A stretch of DNA of 64,000 bases from Sedimenticola hydrogenitrophicus. GTDB taxonomy: Bacteria; Pseudomonadota; Gammaproteobacteria; Chromatiales; Chromatiaceae. The notes under the pieces are model-generated. The model did no database searches. It was not told the origin of the DNA and worked only from the letters and a program-made list of their open reading frames with translations. Below are positions 8,495-17,034 of this stretch, piece after piece; within the stretch, counting starts at the first letter, position 1, and each line of letters opens with the position of its first letter. The translations under genes were made by a program, and so were the position numbers. Where the stretch lies: assembly GCF_029017505.1 (NCBI RefSeq), contig NZ_JAQGEI010000001.1, positions 62,001 through 126,000 on the forward strand, read 5' to 3'.

Positions 8495-8932
8495 CTAATA
8501 GGGCAGCTGATTCAGCAGCAGCCAGTACATGCCCAGCTGGCCCACCGCCGCGACAAACTCGTTGAAGTCCACCGGCTTGCGCACATAACTGTTGGCGCCC
8601 AGGTTATAGCTGCTGACAAGATCCTCATCCTGTCTCGACGAGGTGAGAACGACCACGGGCAGCATTCGCGTCTGTTCGTTGTCCCTGATCCGGCGCAGCA
8701 CTTCCAAGCCGTCAATCTTCGGCAGCTTGAGATCGAGCAGTACTACCGCGGGCAGGTCGCGGCTGTCCCGATCGGCATACTGACCCTGGGCGAAGAGGTA
8801 ATCGAGGGCTTCAGCGCCGTCCCGGGCGACCACGATCGGATTGCTGATATTGCTCTTGCTGAAGGCTCTGAGGGCCAGGACCTCGTCATCGGCGTTGTCC
8901 TCTACCAGCAGTATCGGTTTACTGTGCATCAT
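8495..8932 (-). CDS. CheY-like response regulator (RcpA type)
   Basis: 145-residue single receiver domain of the type that partners phytochrome-like kinases: LLVEDNADDE at the N-terminus, phospho-acceptor Asp67 in VVLLDLKLPKIDG, Thr/Ser in VVLTSSRQ and Lys in YVRKPVDF. The start overlaps the stop of the upstream CHASE8 kinase by 4 bases (ATGA), so it is the direct receiver partner. With no output domain, it probably passes the signal to the downstream receiver-GGDEF-EAL protein or acts by protein contact. Confidence 0.93.
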   Translation of the reverse strand: MMHSKPILLVEDNADDEVLALRAFSKSNISNPIVVARDGAEALDYLFAQGQYADRDSRDLPAVVLLDLKLPKIDGLEVLRRIRDNEQTRMLPVVVLTSSRQDEDLVSSYNLGANSYVRKPVDFNEFVAAVGQLGMYWLLLNQLPY

Positions 8933-10548
8933 CCATCTCCTGTTATCGTCTCCGGGGGCTGCGGCAGCGTGAAATAAAAGACCGCGCCCCGGTCAACCTC
9001 CGCTTCGGCCCAGATCTGGCCGCCGTGACGGCGTATGATGCGCTGGACCGTTGCGAGACCGACCCCGGTACCGGGATAATCGCGCGCATCATGCAGGCGC
9101 TGAAAGGCGCCGAAAAGCCGGCCGGCATAGGTCATGTCGAAGCCGGCGCCGTTATCTTCAATGAAGTAGCTGGGACGACCGGCGGCATCGCGCAGGCCGA
9201 ATTCGATCCGTGGCTGGCTGCGCTTGCCGGTGTATTTCCAGGCGTTGTTGAGCAGGTTCACCAGTGCCACCCGGATCAGCCTTGCGTCGCCGTAGCCGCT
9301 CATCCCGGCGGCGATCTGCACCTCCACTTCGCGCTGCGGGTCGCTTTCCCGCAGCTGCGCCACGATCTCCTCGGCCATGCCGCTGAGATCCAGCACCTCA
9401 CGATCGAGCTGCGTCCGGCTGACGCGGGACAGGTTCAGCAGGTCGTCGATCAGTACCCCCATGCGCTGGGCCGCCAGGCGTACCCGGCTCAGGTAGTCCT
9501 GGCCGGTAACGTCCAGACTCGCCTGGTAGTCCTCGAGCAGGGCCTGGCTGAAGCCGTCGATGGAACGTAACGGCGCCCGCAGGTCGTGCGATACCGCGTA
9601 ACTGAAGGCCTCCAGTTCCTTGTTGGCATTTTCCAGTTCGGCGGTGCGCTCGAGCACCCGCTGCTCGAGTTCGGCATTCAGGCGTCTGACCTCGTCGCTG
9701 GCCTCGATACGCTCGCCTATCTCCTCGGCCAGCCGGCGGTTGCTGGACTCCAGTGCCTTGGTGCGCCGGCCTATTTCCGACAGCAGGTCGTTGAAGGCCT
9801 CCACCAGATAGCCGATCTCGTCGTCGGTGGTGCCTTCGGCGCGCAGGCTGTAATCCCGCTGTTCGACCACCTTTCGTGCCAGTTCGCTCACCCGAAGTAC
9901 CGGGCGTGTGATGCGTGTCTGGATCCACAGCGAGACCAGCATCGAGATCGCCAGCGCCAGCAGAGCCACGCCGAGGACGATGCCGATATCACGTAATAGC
10001 CGTTCGTTATAGGGAAAGTCCGCCAGCAGATAAACGGAGCCGAGTACCTCGTTCTCGAACTGGATAGGCTGGAACAGACCCAGTTGGCCTTCGACGCTAC
10101 GAAAATCCGCCGTACCCGGCCGTTCGGGCAGCACCGCGGGCTCGATGTCCGCGGCGGCATAGTGGGTGAAGAGTGCGCCATCGGACCGGTAGATCGCAGC
10201 GGCCAGTATCTGCGGGCGCAGGTGCAGCAGCGCCAGTTGCTGACCGGCGACCCCGGGATCGTCGAACTGCAGCGCCGCCACACTGGCCTGGCCCATCAGG
10301 TCAGCCAGGGTGCGAAGATCCTGCTGAGTACGTTCACGAAAGTCCCCCAGGTCGTAGACGATGATGATGGATCCCGAAATCAACAGCGCCGTCACCGTCG
10401 TCAGTAGCACGCCCAGGGTCAGTTTGTGGCGGATCGAACGCAGTCCGAAATGCTGCTTCCCGGAGCGGCCTGTCACGCCGGGCGTCCTGTCCCGCGCCGG
10501 CGAGTCGTGCGCCGAATGCCCCTGATTCATACCGAGACGCCGCATCAT
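8929..10548 (-). CDS. Membrane sensor histidine kinase with CHASE8 and HAMP domains
   Basis: 539 residues. A first transmembrane helix is at about 44-66, a periplasmic CHASE8-type sensor domain at about 68-183, and a second helix at about 187-210. HAMP follows at 210-265, then a coiled coil (265-315) and HisKA with His321 in AVSHDLRAPLRSIDGF. HATPase_c contains NLLNNAWKYT, IEDNGAGFD and GTGVGLATV. It overlaps the genes on both sides by 4 bases: a YfiR-like periplasmic protein upstream and a receiver downstream. In the YfiBNR system, YfiR contacts the periplasmic domain of an inner-membrane partner, so YfiR-like control of this CHASE8 domain is a reasonable inference. Confidence 0.92.
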   Translation of the reverse strand: MMRRLGMNQGHSAHDSPARDRTPGVTGRSGKQHFGLRSIRHKLTLGVLLTTVTALLISGSIIIVYDLGDFRERTQQDLRTLADLMGQASVAALQFDDPGVAGQQLALLHLRPQILAAAIYRSDGALFTHYAAADIEPAVLPERPGTADFRSVEGQLGLFQPIQFENEVLGSVYLLADFPYNERLLRDIGIVLGVALLALAISMLVSLWIQTRITRPVLRVSELARKVVEQRDYSLRAEGTTDDEIGYLVEAFNDLLSEIGRRTKALESSNRRLAEEIGERIEASDEVRRLNAELEQRVLERTAELENANKELEAFSYAVSHDLRAPLRSIDGFSQALLEDYQASLDVTGQDYLSRVRLAAQRMGVLIDDLLNLSRVSRTQLDREVLDLSGMAEEIVAQLRESDPQREVEVQIAAGMSGYGDARLIRVALVNLLNNAWKYTGKRSQPRIEFGLRDAAGRPSYFIEDNGAGFDMTYAGRLFGAFQRLHDARDYPGTGVGLATVQRIIRRHGGQIWAEAEVDRGAVFYFTLPQPPETITGDG

Positions 10549-11105
10549 GGCCGTGCCCTTCGTACCTGACGCGCGACCGCCAGCAACTGTGAGCTGATGC
10601 GCAACTGTTTGGCCTCGGCGGCAATCAGCGAGATATCGAAGCGGACCCGGTCGCCTTCGACAACAAAATTGACGCTACCGCCGGTTGCCAGTCCGTCGGG
10701 ATCGTCGGTAACCAGCAGCACCGGCTGGTCCTGCAGGTGCTCGAGCACTGTATGTCGGGCGGCCCGGTCCCTGCCATCGACGTATAGCAGATGGACCCCC
10801 GCCGGGGTGATGTCGTTGCGGTAAAAACGCACCTGCAGCGGCCGCTGTTTGACGTTACGGCCGACGATCACCCGCTGCAGCTCCTTGGCGATGGTGATAT
10901 CGCCGACGACCCCGATCACGATCGGATCGGCGGGCCCGGCAAAGGCCTCGTCGGGCCATTCGACGTAGAGGCTGAACTTGTAAAGAAAAGCGGCCTTGAT
11001 GCGGTTCTCGGGCGTAATTTCCTGTGCGGCGGCGGGCACTGTCACCAGCCAGAGACTCAGCCAGAACAGTTTGATCATCAGTGCCGCCGGTCGTTTCGTC
11101 ATCAA
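10545..11105 (-). CDS. YfiR-like periplasmic protein (DUF4154)
   Basis: 186-residue exported protein with a signal peptide ending near AAAQE (residue ~28). The mature part matches the DUF4154/YfiR family: ENRIKAAFLYKFSLYVEWPDEAF, VIGVVGD, LLYVDG and LLVTDDPDG are family-typical. It contains no catalytic motif; the characterised member YfiR is a periplasmic repressor of a membrane diguanylate cyclase. Here it is translationally coupled (4-base overlaps) between a TonB-dependent receptor and a CHASE8 histidine kinase, so it probably relays receptor or envelope state to the kinase. Confidence 0.9.
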   Translation of the reverse strand: MMTKRPAALMIKLFWLSLWLVTVPAAAQEITPENRIKAAFLYKFSLYVEWPDEAFAGPADPIVIGVVGDITIAKELQRVIVGRNVKQRPLQVRFYRNDITPAGVHLLYVDGRDRAARHTVLEHLQDQPVLLVTDDPDGLATGGSVNFVVEGDRVRFDISLIAAEAKQLRISSQLLAVARQVRRARP

Positions 11106-13045
11106 AACCTCAGCAGCAGTTCAAGATAAAGACTGCGTTCGACTTCGCTGCGCGACGTAGCCTCACCGAACTCGCCATGCGCTGAATCGAGCAAGTTCCA
11201 GGCCGACAGGGACAGCTCGGCATTGGGCGTGGGCTTCCAGCCCAGGCGCAGGTCCAGGGCCGTATAGGCGGGTACCTGTGGATCCGGCAGCTCGCCCACA
11301 TGGCGCAGCGTCAGGTCGAACTCGTGGGCGGGGCCGAGATTCAGACTGGACCGCAAGAGCCACTGGTTCGACGGGTCGTTGCCCTGCGAGGTCTCGATAC
11401 TGCCGGGTGCAAGATCGAGATCGTCCCGGCGCAGCAGGACGCCGGCGCTAAGGCGCCAGCGCTCGGTGGCCTGGAAATCGCCCCAGGCCTCGAGCCCGTA
11501 GATCTGCGCCTCGATACCGTTGCCGAGCACGAAGGTGCCATCACCGACCGGTTCGAGCGCACGCAGATCAGCGTAGTCATGATAGAACGCGGTCAGCGAG
11601 TAGTTGAACCGCCCTGAGCGGGAGCCGCGGTAACCAAGCTCGAGCGAATCCGCGGTCTCGGATTCGAAATCCGGACCACCGACCAGTGGCAGCGACGGCA
11701 CGAAGACGAAGAAGTCGCGGTCCAGGCGCGACGGCGTGCGCACCGCCCGGGCCACCGAAGTCCAGAGCAGATCCTGCGGCGTGATACTCCAGGCCAGCCG
11801 GGCATTGGGCATAAATTCCAGGCCAGTATAGCTGTTGTGCTCCAACCGGCCGCCAAGCGTGAGCTGCAAGTTCGGCCGCAGGCTGATCTCGTCCTGCAGG
11901 AAGAGGTTGCTCCAGCGCAGGCGCTTCTTGGCCGGCAGAAAGGCCAGGAGCGCCGAGTTGGTCACATCGTCCCAGGCCGAACGATGGCCCAGACCCCAGA
12001 CGATCGTCTGCCGCTCGCCCAACCTGAAATTGTGCTGCAGTTCGAGATCGAGGATATCCAGGGTCTCAGCGAATTGGCCGGGAATGTCGCGCTCGGTCCT
12101 GTCGTAGTAGGCCTGCAACTCCAGTGTCGCATCATCCCCGAGCTCATGCCGCCAGCGGCTCAGCAGGTTGAGGCCACGGATCTCGTCCCGATCTTCGGCC
12201 TGCCGGTTCAGCCGGCCCTCATAGGCATCTCCCTGCAGGGTCAGGCTGCCATTCAGCGGCGTATCGACGCGGAAACCGGCCTGACCCTTGTGCCAGCCGT
12301 CCCCGGCCTCGCCGCCGCTTTCCCGCTGCGACTCTTCGACCCGGAAACCCTTGCCGTAGACCCGATAATGGCCGCCGCTTTGCAGGGCGCCGCCATAGCG
12401 CAACGTCGCGCCCCGCTCGAGATTGCCGGCCCCCGCCGCCAGCAGGGTACCCTGGGTATCGGCGGCAGCGCGGGTGATCACATTGATCACGCCATTGACC
12501 GCATTGCTGCCCCAGATGGTGGTGTTGGGGCCGCTGATCACCTCGATACGCTCGACATCCTCGAGCAGCACATCCTGTGCATCCCAGAACACACCGGAAA
12601 ACAGCGGTGTATAGGCGATGCGGCCATCGATCAGCACCTGCAGCTTGTTGGCGGTGGTGGCGTTGAAACCCCGGGCGCTGATCGCGTAGTTGGCGGCATC
12701 GACGCGGGCGACCAGCAGGTTCGGCGCCAGGCGCAGGACCTCGGGCAGGCTGGTAGCACCGCTGCGACGGATATCCTCGGCGGTGATGACGAATACCGAT
12801 GCGGCGGCATCGGACAGGCTCTCGGGTTTTTTCGATACCGAGCTGATCGTCAGGTTGGCCAGATCCTCGAGGCTGAGTTCGATCAGCTCATCGCCGGCAT
12901 AGGCATAGCTGGCGGCCCCGGCCTGCGGGGGCAGCAGCAGCGCTGCGGTCAACAGCAGGCTGAGGTAATGAACAAGCGGCCGTTTTGGGCGACCGTATGG
13001 CAATGCCGTATCCGCGCGGCTCTTCCGTGAAATCCTTGCCAGCAT
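11102..13045 (-). CDS. TonB-dependent outer-membrane receptor
   Basis: 647 residues. A signal peptide ends near AGAASYA (about residue 45). A plug domain follows (about 65-180: SVFVITAEDIRRSGATSLPE, GFNATTANKLQVLIDGR, VERIEVISGPNTTIWGSNAV). The remainder is a beta-barrel ending in LYLELLLRF, with the terminal Phe typical of outer-membrane barrels. The long basic N-region lacks a clear ribosome-binding site, so the exact start is uncertain. A substrate cannot be named; no siderophore or cobalamin gene is adjacent. It opens a coupled operon with YfiR-like, kinase and receiver genes, so it may serve as a sensor as well as a transporter. Confidence 0.93.
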   Translation of the reverse strand: MLARISRKSRADTALPYGRPKRPLVHYLSLLLTAALLLPPQAGAASYAYAGDELIELSLEDLANLTISSVSKKPESLSDAAASVFVITAEDIRRSGATSLPEVLRLAPNLLVARVDAANYAISARGFNATTANKLQVLIDGRIAYTPLFSGVFWDAQDVLLEDVERIEVISGPNTTIWGSNAVNGVINVITRAAADTQGTLLAAGAGNLERGATLRYGGALQSGGHYRVYGKGFRVEESQRESGGEAGDGWHKGQAGFRVDTPLNGSLTLQGDAYEGRLNRQAEDRDEIRGLNLLSRWRHELGDDATLELQAYYDRTERDIPGQFAETLDILDLELQHNFRLGERQTIVWGLGHRSAWDDVTNSALLAFLPAKKRLRWSNLFLQDEISLRPNLQLTLGGRLEHNSYTGLEFMPNARLAWSITPQDLLWTSVARAVRTPSRLDRDFFVFVPSLPLVGGPDFESETADSLELGYRGSRSGRFNYSLTAFYHDYADLRALEPVGDGTFVLGNGIEAQIYGLEAWGDFQATERWRLSAGVLLRRDDLDLAPGSIETSQGNDPSNQWLLRSSLNLGPAHEFDLTLRHVGELPDPQVPAYTALDLRLGWKPTPNAELSLSAWNLLDSAHGEFGEATSRSEVERSLYLELLLRF

Positions 13046-13508
13046 AACAAGCGTCCAGACATGGAGGGTATAGGCAGCATAAGAGAGCTTTTCCGCCGCC
13101 TGTTCGGGATCGTGACCGACACAGTCGGAAACGCCCTGAGTCGATCTAGAACTAAATGTATAGACGACCGGTGAGGAATTGCCAGCCTATTAATGGCCGG
13201 GATTACCGATTGCCAAATACTATAAAAAAAGTATGGTAAATAAATGGCTCGTCAGGTTGAAGGTTTTTTGATGGTGCGCCGCCCCTTAGAAAATAGTGGT
13301 CTGTCCGTTCGCATGCCCGCAGGTCCCGCATGCCCGTCAGGTCACGGGTTTCATCGCCTCGATATCTGCGGGGTTCCCGATCCGGACTAATATCGAGGTG
13401 TTATTCATCGTGACTGGCGTCGCTTCTCTACAGACGGGCGGCGTCAGCCGCGAGGCGGCCGGTCGCAGGAATGAAGTGGGGACAAGAGGTTCCTAAAGGT
13501 GCATCCAT
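13046..13508. other. Intergenic region between divergent TonB-receptor and glycogen phosphorylase genes
   Basis: 463 bp with no convincing gene. It holds an AT-rich stretch at 13205-13245 with a short palindrome (ATACT/AGTAT around the A-run, 13217-13234) that may contain promoters. A reverse copy of the TGGTCTGTCC motif (13297-13306), also found beside repeat family A, and a remnant of an arsM 3' end (13337-13372) also lie here. The 66-codon open frame across 13296-13496 has no ribosome-binding site or recognisable product. Confidence 0.5.
13337..13372 (-). pseudogene. Remnant of an arsM-like gene 3' end
   Basis: On the minus strand this reads IEAMKPVT followed by a TGA stop. The terminal 29 bases match the end of the intact arsM gene (19465-19493, IEAVKPVT-stop) at 28 positions. 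No further homology to the methyltransferase is visible upstream, so it looks like a scar of recombination or duplication, not a gene. Confidence 0.5.
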
Positions 13509-16022
13509 ATGAATGACCCGAAAAAAAATATCTACCACGAGCATCTGGGAATGAGTGCCGAGGACCTGCAGCGCTCCCTGGCCAATCGTCTCGAGTACAG
13601 TGTCGGCAAGGACAGCCTCACCGCCAACCTGCGCGATTGGTACAACAGCCTGTCCTATGTGATGCGCGATCGCATGATCGAGCGCTGGATGTCCACCATG
13701 CGCAGCTATTATCACCAGGACACCAAGCGCGTGTATTACCTGTCACTGGAGTTCCTGATCGGCCGTACCCTCTACAACAGCATTCTCAATCTGTGCATCG
13801 AACCGGAAACCCGGGATGCCCTGTTGCAGTGCGGCCTGGATCTCGAGGAGATCCGTGAACAGGAGCCCGATGCCGCGCTGGGCAACGGTGGTCTGGGGCG
13901 GCTTGCCGCCTGCTTTCTCGATTCCATGGCCACCCTGGGGTTGCCAGGCTATGGCTACGGCATTCGCTATGAGTACGGCATGTTCACCCAGCGCATCGAG
14001 AACGGCTACCAGGTGGAGCATCCGGACAACTGGCTGCGCTACGGCAATCCCTGGGAGTTTTCCCGGCCCGAGGTGCTGTACCTGGTGCGTTTCTACGGCA
14101 AGGTGGTGGACTATGTGAACGAGGTCGGCAAACTGCGTCATCACTGGGTGGAGGGCGAGGTGGTCATGGGCATGGCCTATGACACCCCCATTCCCGGCTA
14201 TGGCAGCAACACCGTCAACAATCTGCGCCTGTGGAGTGCGAAGTCGAGCCGGGAGTTCAACCTCAACTACTTCAACGAGGGCAACTACATCAAGGCGGTG
14301 GCCGACAAGAATGAATCGGAGAACCTGTCCCGGGTGCTGTATCCGAACGACACCACGGCCATGGGCCGCGAGTTGCGCCTGAAGCAGCAGTATTTCTTCG
14401 TCAGCGCCTCCCTGCAGGATATCCTCTACCGCTACCTCAAGCGCCACGAGGATTTCGCGCCGTTTCCCGACAAGGTGGCGATCCAGCTCAACGATACCCA
14501 TCCCGCCATTGCCATTCCGGAACTCATGCGTCTGTTCATGGATGTGCATGACCTCGGCTGGGATGAGGCCTGGAATATCAGCAAGCGCACTTTCTCCTAT
14601 ACCAATCACACCATCATGTCCGAGGCGCTGGAAACCTGGCCGGTGGAGCTGATCGGCCAGCTGTTGCCGCGACACCTGCAGATCATCTATGAAATCAACC
14701 GGCGTTTCCTGGAGGATGTGCGACATCGCAATCCGGGCGATCTTGATCTGTTGCGGAGGGTGTCGCTCATCGATGAACGGGACGAGCGTCGCCTGCGCAT
14801 GGCGCACCTGGCCATCGTCGGCAGCCATACGGTCAATGGCGTGGCCAAGCTGCACACGGAGATCATCCAGCAAACCATATTCGCCGATTTCCACCGGCTG
14901 CAGCCGGAACAGATCGTCAACGTCACCAACGGGGTTACCCAGCGGCGCTGGATGAACCAGGCGAACCCGTCGCTGTCGGCGTTGATCGGCAAACACATCG
15001 GCCACGGCTGGCTGAAGGATCTGCGTGAATTGCAGGGGCTGGAGCCATTGGCGGAGGATGCCGGCTTCCGCGCCGCCTTTCGCCAGGTCAAACAGCAAAA
15101 CAAGACACGCCTTGCCGCCCTGATCCACCGGCATCTGCAGATCGCGGTGAACCCGGAGTCGCTGTTCGATGTGCAGGTCAAGCGCATCCATGAGTACAAG
15201 CGCCAGTTGCTGAACCTGCTGCATGTGGTCCATCTGTACGATCGCATGCGCACCGACCCCGATGCCGACTGGGTACCGCGCACTGTGATCCTGTCCGGCA
15301 AAGCGGCGCCCGGCTATGACATGGCCAAGCGCATTATCAAGTTGATCCATGATGTGGCGGATGTGATCAACAACGACCCCCATATCGGCGATCAGCTGCG
15401 GCTGGTGTTCATCCCGGATTATGATGTCAGCACCGCGGCGGACATCATCCCGGCGGCGGAACTTTCCCAACAGATCTCCATGGCGGGTACCGAGGCGTCC
15501 GGCACTGGCAATATGAAGCTGTCCCTCAATGGAGCCCTGACCATCGGTACTCTGGACGGGGCCAATGTGGAGATCCGCGAGGCGGTCGGTGAAGAGAATA
15601 TGTTTATCTTCGGACTGGATTGCCGGCAGGCGGTACAGGTGCATGCGGAAGGCTATGACCCCAGGGCCTGGGTACAAGCCAGTCCGGCCCTGTCCAACGC
15701 CCTGAAGCAGATCTCCGAAGGCTTTTTCTCTCCGGAGGAGCTGGATCGGCATCGTCCCATTGTGGAGGATCTGCTGCGGACCGACCGCTATCTGCTATGC
15801 GCCGATTTCGAGCACTACCTGCAGACCCAGGAACAGGTATTGGAGCTATATCGTCAGCCCGAGGAGTGGACGCGGCGCGCCATCCTCAACGTGGCCCGCA
15901 TGGGCTGTTTCTCCAGTGACCGCGCCATTCACGAATATGCCAAGCGCATCTGGGCGGTGAGTCCGGTGGTGCAGGGGGCCAGTGGGCCGTCTAACAGCGA
16001 CAAGCCCGGGTGCGCTCGATAA
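13509..16022 (+). CDS. glgP: Glycogen/starch (alpha-glucan) phosphorylase
   Basis: 837 residues, the usual length for bacterial GlgP/MalP. The enzyme releases glucose-1-phosphate from alpha-1,4-glucans with pyridoxal phosphate. Typical blocks are present: NGGLGRLAACFLDSMATL, GYGIRYEYGMF, EKYLTI-independent NDTHPAIAIPELMR, QVKRIHEYKRQLLN, and the PLP-lysine segment EASGTGNMKLSLNG with Lys670. The ATG lies shortly after a weak AAAGGTG ribosome-binding site. No other glycogen gene is adjacent, and the next genes downstream are toxin-antitoxin loci. Confidence 0.97.
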   Translation: MNDPKKNIYHEHLGMSAEDLQRSLANRLEYSVGKDSLTANLRDWYNSLSYVMRDRMIERWMSTMRSYYHQDTKRVYYLSLEFLIGRTLYNSILNLCIEPETRDALLQCGLDLEEIREQEPDAALGNGGLGRLAACFLDSMATLGLPGYGYGIRYEYGMFTQRIENGYQVEHPDNWLRYGNPWEFSRPEVLYLVRFYGKVVDYVNEVGKLRHHWVEGEVVMGMAYDTPIPGYGSNTVNNLRLWSAKSSREFNLNYFNEGNYIKAVADKNESENLSRVLYPNDTTAMGRELRLKQQYFFVSASLQDILYRYLKRHEDFAPFPDKVAIQLNDTHPAIAIPELMRLFMDVHDLGWDEAWNISKRTFSYTNHTIMSEALETWPVELIGQLLPRHLQIIYEINRRFLEDVRHRNPGDLDLLRRVSLIDERDERRLRMAHLAIVGSHTVNGVAKLHTEIIQQTIFADFHRLQPEQIVNVTNGVTQRRWMNQANPSLSALIGKHIGHGWLKDLRELQGLEPLAEDAGFRAAFRQVKQQNKTRLAALIHRHLQIAVNPESLFDVQVKRIHEYKRQLLNLLHVVHLYDRMRTDPDADWVPRTVILSGKAAPGYDMAKRIIKLIHDVADVINNDPHIGDQLRLVFIPDYDVSTAADIIPAAELSQQISMAGTEASGTGNMKLSLNGALTIGTLDGANVEIREAVGEENMFIFGLDCRQAVQVHAEGYDPRAWVQASPALSNALKQISEGFFSPEELDRHRPIVEDLLRTDRYLLCADFEHYLQTQEQVLELYRQPEEWTRRAILNVARMGCFSSDRAIHEYAKRIWAVSPVVQGASGPSNSDKPGCAR

Positions 16023-16100
16023 ATACGCAACCCGGGACACCCAACATTCGACTGGGTAAGCCGACTCCTGTGTGTTCATGACGCGGAATTGTTGGATTAA

Positions 16101-16135
16101 TTGACAACGCGCGGTTGTTGGCATAATGTCCAACA
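16101..16135 (+). promoter_or_regulatory. Promoter and palindromic operator of the TumE-type toxin-antitoxin locus
   Basis: A -35 box TTGACA (16101-16106) and -10 box CATAAT (16122-16127) are separated by 15 bp. The -10 box is embedded in a perfect palindrome TGTTGG-N8-CCAACA (16116-16135), and a further TGTTGG copy lies at 16090-16095. This layout suits autorepression by the HTH protein encoded second in the operon. The predicted transcription start (about 16134) lies only 2-4 bases before the ATG at 16137, and there is no Shine-Dalgarno sequence, so the message may be leaderless. Confidence 0.55.
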
Positions 16136-16136
16136 C

Positions 16137-16424
16137 ATGAAAGCCGAACTGCTGTTCCGTAAGCGCGAGGGGCTGTTGGAGACAGCGTTCGTTGAAATCG
16201 TAATCTGGCGGGTGCGTGGCTCGGTGCGGGGTAGTCGCCACAGCTTCAAGTACAGCTTGGCTCTCGTATCGGAAGGGGCTTGTGTACTGCGCTATGACAA
16301 CGAGGCGGGGAAAGGCGATCACAAGCATATGGCAGGCCGCGAAGTGCCGTATCGCTTTATCGACCTGGAGACACTGCAAGCAGACTTCTGGGCGGATGTA
16401 GAGTCGTGGAGGACAGCACAATGA
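16137..16424 (+). CDS. TumE-family (DUF6516) toxin-like protein
   Basis: 95-residue protein beginning MKAELLFRKREGLLETAFVEIVIWRV. It shows the beta-rich pattern of the TumE/DUF6516 family (SFKYSLALV, VLRYDNEAGKGDHKH, YRFIDLETLQADFW); the HKH and charged residues probably form the active region. I preferred the ATG at 16137 to an upstream TTG at 16101, which would place the promoter inside the gene. It overlaps the next gene by 4 bases (ATGA). TumE proteins are classed as type II toxins paired with an HTH antitoxin; the assignment here rests on sequence pattern and pairing. Confidence 0.75.
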   Translation: MKAELLFRKREGLLETAFVEIVIWRVRGSVRGSRHSFKYSLALVSEGACVLRYDNEAGKGDHKHMAGREVPYRFIDLETLQADFWADVESWRTAQ

Positions 16425-16765
16425 AGACCGTTACGCTTGGCATTTCCTCGATCGAGGAAACGAAACGACAGATGGCCGCTGCATTCCGTGGTGAGCGGCA
16501 AGGAGAGTTTATATCCTTTGACTCGGTTGAGCTGCTATGGAAAGTGCTCACCGTGAAGCGGTGGGAAATTATCAGGGCAATGACCGGACAAGGAGGGATG
16601 ACGATTCGCGAAATCGCCCGGCGTGTCGGGCGGGACGTAAAGGCCGTACATGGCGATGTGCAGGCGTTGCTTAATGCAGGTGTGCTTGATCGTACGGACA
16701 CCGGACAGGTGATTTTTCCCTATGATGCGGTGCACGTGGATTTTACGGTGACCACGGCCGCATGA
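16421..16765 (+). CDS. HTH antitoxin-like DNA-binding protein (HVO_A0114 type)
   Basis: 114-residue protein. The middle segment VLTVKRWEIIRAMTGQGGMTIREIARRVGRDVKAVHGDVQALLNAGVLDR is a winged helix-turn-helix of the ArsR-like HVO_A0114 type. The ATG at 16421 has a GGAGGA ribosome-binding site 7 bases upstream and overlaps the TumE-like stop. It is the presumptive antitoxin and autoregulator; the palindrome at 16116-16135 is a candidate operator. Confidence 0.75.
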   Translation: MKTVTLGISSIEETKRQMAAAFRGERQGEFISFDSVELLWKVLTVKRWEIIRAMTGQGGMTIREIARRVGRDVKAVHGDVQALLNAGVLDRTDTGQVIFPYDAVHVDFTVTTAA

Positions 16766-17034
16766 AGAACGCTCCGCCTCCCGGCGGCTGCTCCGCTATA
16801 CCTGCCGCTGAGGCAGCTATAAAACCTCTTCATCCGCAGCTTTAATAAACAGTATCCGATCATGGCTGAGCCTGAAAGTTATCAGGCAAAATAATATGCT
16901 TTAATAGCAAAAATAAGGTATTAGAGATATAAAAATATCCTTAATAAATATTTACACCATTCGTCCGTTTAATGTACTAATATAGGTAAATAATTACTCT
17001 TAACCGGTATAAATAGCTATTTATAGGTAAATAT
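16766..17034. other. AT-rich intergenic region upstream of hipBA
   Basis: 269 bp. The first part holds a small hairpin (CTGCC-GCTGA-GGCAG near 16801-16815) that may end the TumE operon transcript. From about 16860 the sequence becomes markedly AT-rich compared with its neighbours, consistent with a horizontally acquired toxin-antitoxin module. The block TATAGGTAAATA occurs twice (near 16981 and 17023), and a perfect palindrome lies at 17008-17025. Confidence 0.5.
17008..17025 (+). promoter_or_regulatory. Perfect 18-bp palindrome, candidate HipB operator/-10 region
   Basis: TATAAATAGCTATTTATA is an exact palindrome ending 10 bases before the hipB start and containing a TATAAA -10-like hexamer. 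HipB proteins repress their own operon through palindromic sites in the promoter, so this is the natural operator candidate. No strong -35 is visible. Confidence 0.5.

Noticed and set aside
13743-15752. 669-codon open frame on the minus strand opposite glycogen phosphorylase
   Set aside because: It is a shadow of the high-GC coding strand; its predicted product has no recognisable domain and the plus-strand gene is unambiguous.
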